A stretch of 64,000 nt of DNA, from the NCBI GenBank assembly GCA_035318745.1, contig DATHEA010000041.1, positions 1 to 64,000 on the forward strand. The letters run 5' to 3'. A program made the position numbers and the translations under genes. This DNA comes from VRUE01 sp035318745. GTDB lineage: Bacteria; Actinomycetota; Thermoleophilia; Solirubrobacterales; 70-9. Below, in pieces: positions 24,323 through 32,634 of the stretch. Under the pieces are notes generated by a model. That model was not told the DNA's origin and made no database searches. It saw only the letters and a list, made by a program, of their open reading frames with translations. Within the stretch, counting starts at the first letter, position 1. Each line of letters begins with the position of its first letter.

Positions 24323-24726
24323 TCCTCGACGCCGGGCCCCTCTACGCCTACGTCGACGCCGACGACGCCCACCACTCTCCCTGCCTGGAGCTGCTCGAAT
24401 CCCACCCAGGCCCCCTCGTCCTCCCCACGCTCGTCATCACCGAGGTCGCCTACCTGATCGCAACCCGGCTGGGCTGGCAGGCCGAGGTTCGCTTCCTCGG
24501 CGACCTCGCCGGCGGCAGCTTCGCGGTCGAGCCGTTGCATGCCGGCGACCCCGTCCGCATCGCGGAGCTCGTCGCCGAGTATCGAGACCTGCCGCTCGGC
24601 ACCGTCGACGCCTCGGTGATCGCGGCAGCGGAGCGGCTCGACGTCACCGAAGTGGCGACGCTCGACCGCCGCCACTTCAGCGTCGTCCGTCCGCGGCATG
24701 AGGTCGCCTTCCAGTTGCTACCGTGA
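24319..24726 (+). CDS. vapC: VapC-type PIN-domain toxin (copy 1), CTG start
   Basis: A 135-residue PIN-domain ribonuclease. The acidic quartet is present: Asp in LILDAGPLYAYVD, Glu in VITEVAYL, Asp in GTVDASVIAAAE and Asp in ATLDRRHF. It should cleave RNA (tRNA or rRNA in the family) when not bound by VapB. The frame is closed upstream by TAG at 24262, and no ATG, GTG or TTG exists before the first catalytic strand. The only sensible start is CTG 24319, which overlaps the antitoxin stop as CTGA. The same arrangement occurs in copy 2, so it is conserved rather than an error. Confidence 0.78.
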   Translation: MILDAGPLYAYVDADDAHHSPCLELLESHPGPLVLPTLVITEVAYLIATRLGWQAEVRFLGDLAGGSFAVEPLHAGDPVRIAELVAEYRDLPLGTVDASVIAAAERLDVTEVATLDRRHFSVVRPRHEVAFQLLP

Positions 24727-25274
24727 TAGCTCAATGGCGGCAACAGCGGCAACAGAATTCACAGCGCCACGGCAACACGGCGGTAACAGCAACGGCGTCT
24801 CCTCGAGTCGCGCGAGCGCCGCCGATTCTGCATCGTGCCTGACACCTGTTGCCGTGAGCGTTGCCGCCAAACAAGAAAATGGCATCTCCACGGATGCATT
24901 TGGCTCTCCAGAGCCATACCGCTACGGGGATTCGAACCCCGGTTTCCGGACTGAGAATTGGCAGTTGCCGTAATAGGACATTGGCAACCGCTCGGGTACC
25001 GGACAACCCGACTCAGGAAGTAACGCTAGTCAGCAACGCACCACGATCTTGAGGTCCCCAGGTACCTGACGGGAGAACACCCAAGCGCCGTGCTGTCGGC
25101 TGGGTGCTTCGACGTCGTCCTCCTCCTTGAGGCGCTTGTGATCTCATCGACGTTCGCCAGGGCAGCAGCCGAGTCGATATGCGGCGCCAATAGCCTGGAC
25201 ATTCGTACTACAGCCTTTTGACCACAGGGCCCCGCCGATCAAGTGCTGAGCCAATAGGCCGATGAGTCTGAGTA
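24727..25274. other. non-coding stretch with GGCAACA boxes and tRNA-Glu remnant
   Basis: No gene seen. It holds three GGCAACA boxes (24739, 24748, 24771) and a GGTAACA (24782), inverted TGTTGCC / GTTGCC boxes (24847, 24860), the 50-bp tRNA-Glu segment (24909-24958), then GTTGCC (24964) and GGCAAC (24983). The same order of four direct and two inverted boxes, then the tRNA segment, occurs at 41265-41484. Beyond 25000 nothing is recognised up to the GGDEF-EAL gene. Confidence 0.6.
24909..24958. repeat. tRNA-Glu 3' remnant, probable attachment-site copy (left)
   Basis: 50 bp identical to 41435-41484, in the same orientation. It corresponds to the intact tRNA-Glu gene from the anticodon loop through the T-arm and acceptor stem plus 8 bp beyond the 3' end. 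Similarity to the tRNA stops abruptly in the anticodon-loop side, so this is not a functional tRNA. Its footprint is that of a tyrosine-recombinase att core. Confidence 0.7.
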
Positions 25275-27914
25275 ATGAGTCGGCTGCAAATCGATACCGG
25301 CGCGAAAGCCTCCAAGTGGAGGGAACTCGCTTATAGCGCGGCCCTGCCGCTTTTGGTGTTGGCTTCTGTCGCCCTCATCGTGGAGGTCATCCTGGTGGCA
25401 TTGGGATCTAGTAGCTCCGGAGACGTCACGATCAGAAACTGCCTGGTTACGACGATCGTCTTCGCGGCGGCTGCAGCTACGTTGCTCGCCGGGGTCAGCC
25501 GCCCTGCCGGAATGCGCGCACCGTGGCTGGTGCTCGGTCTCGGAATTCTTAGCTATGCATGTGCTTTCCTCGTCTTCTTCTTCTTTCAGAAGACCCTGAC
25601 GAAGTTTCCGAGTCCGGCGGATTTCTTCTGGCTAGCTTTCTACCCCCTCGTCGTCGCGGCCATCGCCTTGCTCGCGCGAGGGCAACGTCGGTCCGAGCAG
25701 CTTGGAATCTCCCTGGATGCCGCGATCCTGGCGCTGGCGATCGCAGCGCTCGGCTATGAGCTGATCTTCAATGGACTGATCAACGTCAGCCGAGCCTCCG
25801 ATCTGGTCGGAGGTCAGCTCTCCTACTCGGCGCTCGACTTCGCGGTCCTGGTGATGTTGGTCCTTGTCTGCGCGCCCAGCCGGAGCAAGGTCGGGAAGGC
25901 CTATATCGCGCTGGGAACCGGCATGCTGATCATCCTGATCAGCGACATCCTTGTCGTCAAGGAGATCTCCGACGGCACCTATGCACCCGGCACGTTGCTT
26001 GATGCCGGTTGGCCGGCGGGGATGCTCGTGTTGGCGTTCGCCCCGCGCCTGGGGACCTCTCTCGAGCGCGTCACCGCGCTGCGCGGGCGGGCTCTTTATG
26101 GCGCGATCACCATCTCCTTCTGTTTGGCTTTCGGGCTCTTGGTCGAGGAGGGTCTGCTCGACCGCAATCCCGTTGTGCTCACGCTCACCGGCTTGGTTCT
26201 TTGTCTGATCCTGATCCGCCTGATCGTGTCGGTGCGCGAGAACGACCGCTTGGCGCGAGACAACGAGGGCATCATCAGCGCAGCAGGTGAGGGCATCCTC
26301 CGCACCGACCGCAAGGGTCGACTTACCTACGCGAATCCGACCGCACTGGAAATGCTGGGCTACTCGCTGCCGGAGGTACTGGGTCACCGTGCGCACGCGC
26401 TGATCCACCACACCCGCCCCAACGGGGGGGCCTATCCGGCATCGGAGTGCCCGACGGGGAAATCGCTGAGGGAGGGGGCCTCGCAGCGGGTCACCGACGA
26501 GCTCTTTTGGCGCAAGGACGGAAGCAGCCTCGCAGTCGACTACACCAGCGCGCCGCTCCGCGAGGGCGGCCGAATAGTCGGTGCCGTCATTGTCTTCGAC
26601 GACGTTACCCACCAACGCCAGATGAGGGAGCAGCTTCGTCGGCAGGCCGACCATGACAGCCTCACCGGCCTCTACAACCGCCGCCGCTTCGAGGAGGAGG
26701 TCTCGGGTCAGCTGAGCTACGCAAAGCGCTACTCGCGCCCGGGCGCCGTGCTGATGATCGACCTCGACTCCTTCAAGTTCGTCAACGACTCCTATGGACA
26801 TCCGGTCGGGGACCGGCTTCTCTGCGACGTCGGGGCGATTCTCAGCGCCACGGTGGGTGAGACGGACGTGGTCGCCCGCATCGGCGGCGACGAGTTCGCG
26901 GTGCTTCTGAGGGAGGCGAAGGAAACCGAGGGCGTCGAAGTTGCCCAGCAATTGATCGCGGCGACCCGCGCGGAGTCCGAGCCGACCGTCGGCGCCAGCA
27001 TTGGCATCGCCCGCTTCGACGACACCGACGAGCGGACGCCGGACGAGCTCTTGATCGCTGCCGACGTGGCCCTGTATGAGGCCAAGGAAGCAGGCGGCGG
27101 GACGGCCGTCGTCCACACTGGTCAGAGAGGCATCGCCCTGACCTGGGTCGAGCAAATCCGTAGCGCTCTTGACGAGGGAGGCCTGAGCGTCTACGCGCAG
27201 CCGATCCTCGACCTCGAGACCGGTCAGGTGGCTCGCGAAGAGCTCTTGGTGAGGATGGACGACTCCTACGGCGACAAGATTCCACCGGACTCGTTCCTGC
27301 CGGCGGCGGAGCGGTTTGGGCTGATCAACGAGATCGACCTGTTCGTCCTCGCCAAGGGGATCGAGTTGGTCACGCGGGGGGCCTCGATTGCGGCCAACGT
27401 CTCCGCCCGTACGCTGACCGACCCGCGCTACCTCGCCGCTTTGGAGCGAGCACTCGAGACAGGGCTGAAGCCGAGCTGCTTCAACTTCGAGATCACCGAG
27501 ACCGCCGCGGTGGCCAACATGGGAGATGCCCAGCAGTTCGCGCGTCGGGTGCGCGAGCTTGGCTGCAGCCTCGCCCTCGATGACTTCGGCACCGGATTCA
27601 GCTCCTTCACCTATCTCAAGCACGTTCCCGCTCAGCACCTGAAGATCGACAGTGAGTTCATCCGCGAACTTGAGCGAAACCCTGCCGATCAACAGCTCGT
27701 GGGGGCAATCGTCTCGATCGCCCGAGGTCTCGGCCAGAAGACGGTCGCCGAGGGAGTGGAGAACGTGAGCACGCTTGAGATGGTCCGCGAGCTCGGCATC
27801 GACTACGCACAAGGCTTCTACATCGGCCGGCCAGCACCAACCTCTGGCGCTCGGGCTACGCGATCTGTCGAGGCTTCCAGCAAAGTGGCGCGAGGCTGGG
27901 AGCCGGTGCGATGA
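25275..27914 (+). CDS. membrane PAS-GGDEF-EAL c-di-GMP turnover protein
   Basis: An 879-residue protein. Residues 1-320 contain about nine hydrophobic helices and resemble the sensor half of the 4657-6720 protein (shared GTYAPG..LDAGWPAG region near 236). A PAS domain (about 330-450) carries AGEGILRTDRKGRLTYANP. GGDEF (about 455-620) has an intact RIGGDEF near 535. EAL (about 630-870) keeps ELLVR, ANVSA, FEITET, DDFGTG, LKID and AEGVE, so both synthesis and hydrolysis of c-di-GMP look possible. First gene of a + strand operon: its last bases overlap the CheY-like gene (ATGA). SD is weak; an out-of-frame ATG lies 13 bases upstream. Confidence 0.88.
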   Translation: MSRLQIDTGAKASKWRELAYSAALPLLVLASVALIVEVILVALGSSSSGDVTIRNCLVTTIVFAAAAATLLAGVSRPAGMRAPWLVLGLGILSYACAFLVFFFFQKTLTKFPSPADFFWLAFYPLVVAAIALLARGQRRSEQLGISLDAAILALAIAALGYELIFNGLINVSRASDLVGGQLSYSALDFAVLVMLVLVCAPSRSKVGKAYIALGTGMLIILISDILVVKEISDGTYAPGTLLDAGWPAGMLVLAFAPRLGTSLERVTALRGRALYGAITISFCLAFGLLVEEGLLDRNPVVLTLTGLVLCLILIRLIVSVRENDRLARDNEGIISAAGEGILRTDRKGRLTYANPTALEMLGYSLPEVLGHRAHALIHHTRPNGGAYPASECPTGKSLREGASQRVTDELFWRKDGSSLAVDYTSAPLREGGRIVGAVIVFDDVTHQRQMREQLRRQADHDSLTGLYNRRRFEEEVSGQLSYAKRYSRPGAVLMIDLDSFKFVNDSYGHPVGDRLLCDVGAILSATVGETDVVARIGGDEFAVLLREAKETEGVEVAQQLIAATRAESEPTVGASIGIARFDDTDERTPDELLIAADVALYEAKEAGGGTAVVHTGQRGIALTWVEQIRSALDEGGLSVYAQPILDLETGQVAREELLVRMDDSYGDKIPPDSFLPAAERFGLINEIDLFVLAKGIELVTRGASIAANVSARTLTDPRYLAALERALETGLKPSCFNFEITETAAVANMGDAQQFARRVRELGCSLALDDFGTGFSSFTYLKHVPAQHLKIDSEFIRELERNPADQQLVGAIVSIARGLGQKTVAEGVENVSTLEMVRELGIDYAQGFYIGRPAPTSGARATRSVEASSKVARGWEPVR

Positions 27915-28288
27915 AGATCCTTGTCGCCGAGGACTCACGTACCGTGCGCCGCCTGGTCTGCACCCGCCTCGTCGCCGACGGCTATGAGGTGATCGAGGCC
28001 GAGGACGGAGAGCAGGCGCTCGCCCTAGCCCTCTCCGAGCGGCCAGCGGCACTGGTGCTCGACAAGGTGATGCCAAAGCTGGACGGATTCGAGGTCGTAC
28101 GACGGCTCCGAGAGCAGGACGACACCAAGGCCGTTCCAATCGTGATGCTGACCGAGCACAGCGGCGAGGAGGACGTGCTCGGTGGCCTTAGTCTGGGGGT
28201 CGACGAGTACATGCCGAAGCCGTTCAGCCCGCGCGAGCTCTCGGTAAGGCTCGGGCGGATCTTGGCACGATCGGAGCCCGGCCGATGA
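27911..28288 (+). CDS. CheY-like single-domain response regulator
   Basis: A 125-residue stand-alone receiver. The acidic pair is in VAEDS, phosphoacceptor Asp in LVLDKVMPKLDG (about residue 54), Thr in MLTEHSG and Lys in YMPKPF, so it should be phosphorylatable. It overlaps both neighbours by ATGA. In this operon it is the natural diffusible target of the CheA encoded downstream. It does not carry flagellar-motor-specific features I can identify, so regulation of a membrane enzyme or polysaccharide output is equally possible. Confidence 0.88.
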   Translation: MKILVAEDSRTVRRLVCTRLVADGYEVIEAEDGEQALALALSERPAALVLDKVMPKLDGFEVVRRLREQDDTKAVPIVMLTEHSGEEDVLGGLSLGVDEYMPKPFSPRELSVRLGRILARSEPGR

Positions 28289-29316
28289 CCCAACTCCTCG
28301 CCTGGGTCGCGGTCGGCATGGCGACTGCGTTCATCATCCTTGTCGCGTGGATCGTGGTCAGCCGCTTCCTCGCCGATCGCAGGCGCCGTCGGGAAAGACT
28401 CCTGCGGCCCACTATCGAGACCGCGATTGCCGAGTACCTTGCCGCGGAGGAGCCCGAGCAACCGCGGCTTCCGGCCACGAAGGCCGCTCGTGATCTTTTG
28501 CGGATGGTGGCCTTGGAGACGATGTCGGAGCTGAGCGGCAGAGAGCGGGGTCGCCTTGTCGCACTGCTGGAGCGCTTGGGAATCGTGGCGGAAACTGCGG
28601 CGCGGCTCGGTTCCCGCCGCCGGCGTGTGCGGCGTTTCGCCGCCGAGGCGCTGCGCCAGATCGGCAGCGATGAGGCTGAGCGATCTCTCTCGGTCGGCCT
28701 CGAGGACCTCGACCTCGACACCAGCCTCACTTGCGCCGCGGCGCTTGCGGAGCTCTCTGACGAGGCTCTTGTCCCACCGATCCTGGCTCTCGCCGACAGG
28801 GCCGCAGTCGACCGCCCGGGCGCGGTTGCGGCGATCCTGGTCACGTTGGGCCGCAGTCATCCTTCGACGATTGGGGATGCATTGGATCCTGGTGTCTCCC
28901 TGGAGCTGCGACGCCTCGCCGCAGCCGTGGCCGGCGAGCTCCGCCTCGCCGAGCACGTCCCGCTCCTACGCGAAGCGCTGCACGGCGAGGACGACGAGTT
29001 GGTGGCGCGGGCAGCGAGGGGGCTTGGTGCGATCGGCGACGTCGGCGAAATCGAGCTGCTCTTGAGACTGGCGGAGGCCGAGGATCGCTCCTGGTTCGTC
29101 CGTCTCGCGGCAACCGATGCATTGGGGGCGATCGGGGACCCGCGAGCGATCGAGCCGCTCGAGCGCGAGCTCAACTCCGACGGCTGGCTGCTGCAGGCCA
29201 AGGCGGCCAGGGCCCTGCGGATGCTGGGCTCGGGAGGCGAGGAAGCGCTGCGCCGCGCGCTCGGCTCCCCGGCAACGACTGTGCGCGACCAGGCGAGGGT
29301 GGCGCTAGAGCGATGA
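28285..29316 (+). CDS. membrane-anchored HEAT-repeat protein
   Basis: A 343-residue protein with one N-terminal transmembrane helix (about 5-27) and a basic stop-transfer (DRRRRRERL). The cytoplasmic part is made of HEAT / PBS-lyase-like repeats; clear units are VRRFAAEALRQIGSDEA, VARAARGLGAIGDVGEI and VRLAATDALGAIGDPRAIEPL. Such scaffolds mediate protein-protein contacts. It sits between the receiver and the glycosyltransferase genes, coupled to both by ATGA overlaps, which suggests it links the signalling output to the polysaccharide synthase. That link is inference. Confidence 0.8.
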   Translation: MTQLLAWVAVGMATAFIILVAWIVVSRFLADRRRRRERLLRPTIETAIAEYLAAEEPEQPRLPATKAARDLLRMVALETMSELSGRERGRLVALLERLGIVAETAARLGSRRRRVRRFAAEALRQIGSDEAERSLSVGLEDLDLDTSLTCAAALAELSDEALVPPILALADRAAVDRPGAVAAILVTLGRSHPSTIGDALDPGVSLELRRLAAAVAGELRLAEHVPLLREALHGEDDELVARAARGLGAIGDVGEIELLLRLAEAEDRSWFVRLAATDALGAIGDPRAIEPLERELNSDGWLLQAKAARALRMLGSGGEEALRRALGSPATTVRDQARVALER

Positions 29317-30737
29317 CGATCTACATCTACTTCGTCACCGCGTACTTCCTCGTATTCGCGGCGTTTCATGCCTGGCTGCTGGTGATGGCCGGCATCGAGA
29401 CGAGGCGCCACACCGGCCGCTTGCGCGAGACGAGCCTGCGCCGCACGATCCGCTCACCGCTGACCCCGCCGATCTCGATCCTCGTCCCCGCCTTCAACGA
29501 GGCCGCCGGCATTACCGACAGCGTCCGCTCGCTGCTGGCGCTCGAGTACCCCGCCTTCGAGATCATCGTCGTCAGCGACGGCTCCAGCGACGGCACGATC
29601 GAGAAGCTGGTCGAGGCCTTCGATCTGGAGCAGCTGCAACGCCCGACCCCGCCCTTCGTCTCGCACAAGCCGATCCGCGGCGTCTACGGCCCCCGGGGCC
29701 GGCTCAACCTGTTGGTCCTCGACAAGGAGAACGGCGGCAAGGCCGATGCGCTCAATGCCGGGATGAACTTCGCCGAGTATCCGTTGGTCTGCGCGATCGA
29801 TGCCGACTCAGTGCTGGAGCAGGACGCCCTGGTCAAGGCGGCGATGCCGTTCCTCGACGACCCGGTCGGGACCGTCGCCACCGGCGGCCTGGTCCGCGTC
29901 GCCAATGGCTGCCGCGTCGAGCAGGGACGGATGATGGAAGCCGGACTGCCGCGGACCGCGCTGCCGATGTTCCAGGTCGTCGAGTACCTGCGGGCCTTCT
30001 TTGGGGCCCGCACCGGTTGGAGCGCCGTCAACGGGCTGCTGATCGTCTCGGGCGCCTTCGGCCTGTTCCGCAAAGACGCCGTGGTCGCGGCAGGCGGCTG
30101 GAGCACCGACACGGTCGGTGAGGACATGGAGCTGGTCGTGCGCCTGCACCAGACGATGCGCGATCGACGGCGCCCGTGCCGGATCGTCTACGTGCCCGAT
30201 CCGGTCTGCTGGACGGAGGCGCCCGAGAGCACCCGGGTCCTGCGCAGGCAGCGGCGGCGCTGGCAACGGGGAAGCGCCGAAACGCTTCTGATGCATCCAC
30301 GGATGCTGGGGAATCCCCGCTACCGGGCGGTCGGCCTGCTTGGCATGCCGGCGCTTGTGCTCTTCGAGCTGCTCGGGCCGGCGATCGAGCTTTCCGGCTA
30401 CCTCGTCGCGGTCGCCGCCCTTCTGACCGGAGGACTGGGGGGCGAGTCCTTTGTTCTCTTCCTCGCGATCTCCGTCCTCTACGGCCTGATCCTCTCCTTT
30501 GGGGCGATCGCGATCGAGGACGCGAGCTTCGGTCGCCATCCCGGCTGGGACCAGCTCGGCAGAATGATGCTCTTCGCGACGCTCGAGAACGCCGGCTACC
30601 GCCAGCTCGGACACCTCTGGCGAATCGAGGGCTTCTGGCAGCTTGTGCGCAAAGGCGAGTGGGGCGCGATGGAGCGAACGGGTTTTGTGCAGCCCGAGCC
30701 CGAGGCTATGCTCGGCGACGAGGTGGGCTTGCGTTGA
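29313..30737 (+). CDS. PgaC/HasA-like polysaccharide synthase glycosyltransferase (GT2)
   Basis: A 474-residue membrane GT2. There is an N-terminal hydrophobic helix (3-27), then the GT-A domain: ILVPAFNEAAG, VVSDGSSDGT, AIDADS (DxD), GGWSTDTVGEDMEL (catalytic Asp) and LRRQRRRWQRG (QxxRW). C-terminal hydrophobic helices span about 345-440. This is the organisation of enzymes that make and extrude beta-linked polymers such as poly-GlcNAc or hyaluronan. Family members are commonly controlled by c-di-GMP. It is embedded in the chemosensory operon (ATGA overlap before, TTGA after), so polymer production is the most likely physiological output of that system. The sugar is unknown. Confidence 0.88.
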   Translation: MTIYIYFVTAYFLVFAAFHAWLLVMAGIETRRHTGRLRETSLRRTIRSPLTPPISILVPAFNEAAGITDSVRSLLALEYPAFEIIVVSDGSSDGTIEKLVEAFDLEQLQRPTPPFVSHKPIRGVYGPRGRLNLLVLDKENGGKADALNAGMNFAEYPLVCAIDADSVLEQDALVKAAMPFLDDPVGTVATGGLVRVANGCRVEQGRMMEAGLPRTALPMFQVVEYLRAFFGARTGWSAVNGLLIVSGAFGLFRKDAVVAAGGWSTDTVGEDMELVVRLHQTMRDRRRPCRIVYVPDPVCWTEAPESTRVLRRQRRRWQRGSAETLLMHPRMLGNPRYRAVGLLGMPALVLFELLGPAIELSGYLVAVAALLTGGLGGESFVLFLAISVLYGLILSFGAIAIEDASFGRHPGWDQLGRMMLFATLENAGYRQLGHLWRIEGFWQLVRKGEWGAMERTGFVQPEPEAMLGDEVGLR

Positions 30738-32230
30738 CCTCGAATCTGAAACCCGGTCTGAGACATCCAGCGGCGCGACTCGTCGGTCTGATCGGCCTCG
30801 TCGTGCTCCTCTTTATCGCCGCCCTCGTTCTCACCATCTCGCGCTTCGGAGTCTCCCGCGACTCCGATCGCACTGCGCTGGAGGAGAGCAAGGGGCAGAT
30901 CCTCGCCGAGCAGCTAAGGACGGCGGTCATCAGGGAGGTGGGTCTCGTCGATGCCTATGGCAGCGACGCGGACCCAGCCGACCGCAGGCAGCTGAAAGTC
31001 ACCCGCCACGAATTGGCACAGGTCGCGCGAGCCCTGAAGGACCACCTGCTCAGAGAGGGACAGGAAGACGAGATCGGACATCTCGACGCGGTGGTTGCCG
31101 GCAACGAAGGTCTCGACGAGATCTTCAGGGAAAAGGTGGTACCCGTCGCAGGGACCTCAGAATTCGATAGCGGCGTGAAACTCTATGCCGCCGCCGCGGC
31201 TAAGGTCGAGGGACGGATCGACACCATCGTCGCGGCCGCTGAAGGAGACGCCAGAGCCGCTGAGGAGAACGCGAACGACGACGCGGCCAGCGCCAAGCTG
31301 ATCGCGATCCTGGCGGCGGTGTTGGCGGTGCTTGTCGCGATTGCCACCGCCTTCTACGCGGCGCGCCTGATCGGCCGCCTCTTCGGCCGGATCGAGGGCC
31401 AGTTCACGCTGATCGACCGCCAGCTCGACCATCTCAAGGCGATCAGGGCCACCGCCGACTCGTTGACCGAGGCCGCCAATCAGATGCTTGCGGCTACCGC
31501 CGAGGTCTCGACCGCCACCAACGAGCAATCGGCGGCCGTGACCGAGGTGGCGGCAACCACGGAGGAGCTGCAGGCGACGGCGGCCTCGATCGCCGACAAC
31601 GCCAAAGCCGGCTCGACCGCGGTCGACCAGACCGGCGACACGATGCGCGAGATGCAGGAGCAGGTCGAGGCGATCTCGGAGCGCTCCGTGGCCCTGGGCG
31701 AACGCAGTCAGAAGATCGGCGAGGTGCTGGGGTTGATCACCGAGATCGCCGAGCAAACCAACCTGCTGGCCCTGAACGCGGCGATCGAGGCCGCCCGTGC
31801 TGGCGAGGCGGGCAAGGGCTTCACCGTGGTCGCCAGCGAGGTGCGAAAGCTCGCCGAGCGCTCGATCCGCTCCACCGAGGAGATCCGCGAGATCGTCACC
31901 GCGATCCAGGACGAGACCAACGCGACGATCATGGCGACCGAGCAGGGCACCAAGCAGGCACGCGAGGTTGGCGAGCTGATGGGCTCCACGGCGGACGTCC
32001 TCAGCGAGAGCCTGCAGGCCACCCAGCAGCAGAAGGAGGCCGCCGAGCAGGTCTCCAGCGCGATGGTTCAGATCCGCGTCGCCGCCGAGCACTTGGCCGG
32101 CGAGCAGCAGCAGCGTGCCGAGATGGCCGAGAGCGTGACCCAGGCGGTCGCCAAGCTCGACGAGGAGCTGGCCGAGCTCTCCCGAATGGCGGCTGACGGG
32201 CGAGTGGAGTCCAGCGACGGTCAGCCATGA
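30734..32230 (+). CDS. methyl-accepting chemotaxis protein
   Basis: A 498-residue receptor with TTG start overlapping the glycosyltransferase stop (TTGA); no better start lies near the first transmembrane helix. TM1 is at about 16-36, then an extracytoplasmic helical region of about 150 residues, TM2 at about 187-208, and a HAMP-like linker. The signalling domain contains the hairpin tip TNLLALNAAIEAARAGE, preceded by alternating Gln/Glu-rich methylation helices. The short sensor looks like a four-helix-bundle type. It should signal to CheA through the CheW encoded next, with adaptation by CheR and CheB. Confidence 0.92.
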   Translation: MTSNLKPGLRHPAARLVGLIGLVVLLFIAALVLTISRFGVSRDSDRTALEESKGQILAEQLRTAVIREVGLVDAYGSDADPADRRQLKVTRHELAQVARALKDHLLREGQEDEIGHLDAVVAGNEGLDEIFREKVVPVAGTSEFDSGVKLYAAAAAKVEGRIDTIVAAAEGDARAAEENANDDAASAKLIAILAAVLAVLVAIATAFYAARLIGRLFGRIEGQFTLIDRQLDHLKAIRATADSLTEAANQMLAATAEVSTATNEQSAAVTEVAATTEELQATAASIADNAKAGSTAVDQTGDTMREMQEQVEAISERSVALGERSQKIGEVLGLITEIAEQTNLLALNAAIEAARAGEAGKGFTVVASEVRKLAERSIRSTEEIREIVTAIQDETNATIMATEQGTKQAREVGELMGSTADVLSESLQATQQQKEAAEQVSSAMVQIRVAAEHLAGEQQQRAEMAESVTQAVAKLDEELAELSRMAADGRVESSDGQP

Positions 32231-32634
32231 GCTCGATGCACGTCCGCGTGCGTGCCGGCAACGAGCACTACGCGCTCCCGGTCGGGGGGGTTCGTGAGAT
32301 CGCGAAACTTGGCGAGATCACGCCGGTGCCAGGCGCGCCCGCTGTGGTGCTCGGGGTGTGGAACCTACGGGGTGACGTAATGGCGGTGCTCGATCTAGCG
32401 ACGTTGCTCGGGCTCGGAGGCACTGAACCGGGCCGAATCGTCGTGGTGGAGGAGGGCGACCTGCACGGCGGCCTCGCCGTCGAGTCCGTCCTCGACGTGG
32501 GCGCGATGCCAGAGCCGCTCGAACCCACGGACTCCGAGTTCCTCCTTGGGGCTGTGCTGGTCGAGCGGGTGCCGGTCGGTGTGATCGATCTCGGCGCTGT
32601 CCTCGGCGCGGTGAGCACAGGTGCGGATCAATGA
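32227..32634 (+). CDS. cheW: CheW-like adaptor
   Basis: A 135-residue CheW domain: a beta-barrel pattern with YALPVGGVREI, VLGVWNLRGDVMAVLDL (the conserved G-x-x-N-x-R-G-x-x-x-x-x-D core) and a matching C-terminal strand. It couples the MCP to CheA at the receptor array. Overlaps the MCP stop (ATGA) and the cheA start (ATGA). Confidence 0.92.
   Translation: MSSMHVRVRAGNEHYALPVGGVREIAKLGEITPVPGAPAVVLGVWNLRGDVMAVLDLATLLGLGGTEPGRIVVVEEGDLHGGLAVESVLDVGAMPEPLEPTDSEFLLGAVLVERVPVGVIDLGAVLGAVSTGADQ

Noticed and set aside
24909..24958. Left tRNA-Glu segment considered as a functional tRNA
   Set aside because: The 5' half (acceptor strand, D-arm and 5' anticodon stem) is missing, so no cloverleaf can form.
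25632..28139. Long minus-strand open frame across the GGDEF-EAL and receiver genes
   Set aside because: Antisense shadow without recognisable domains; the + strand carries complete catalytic motifs.
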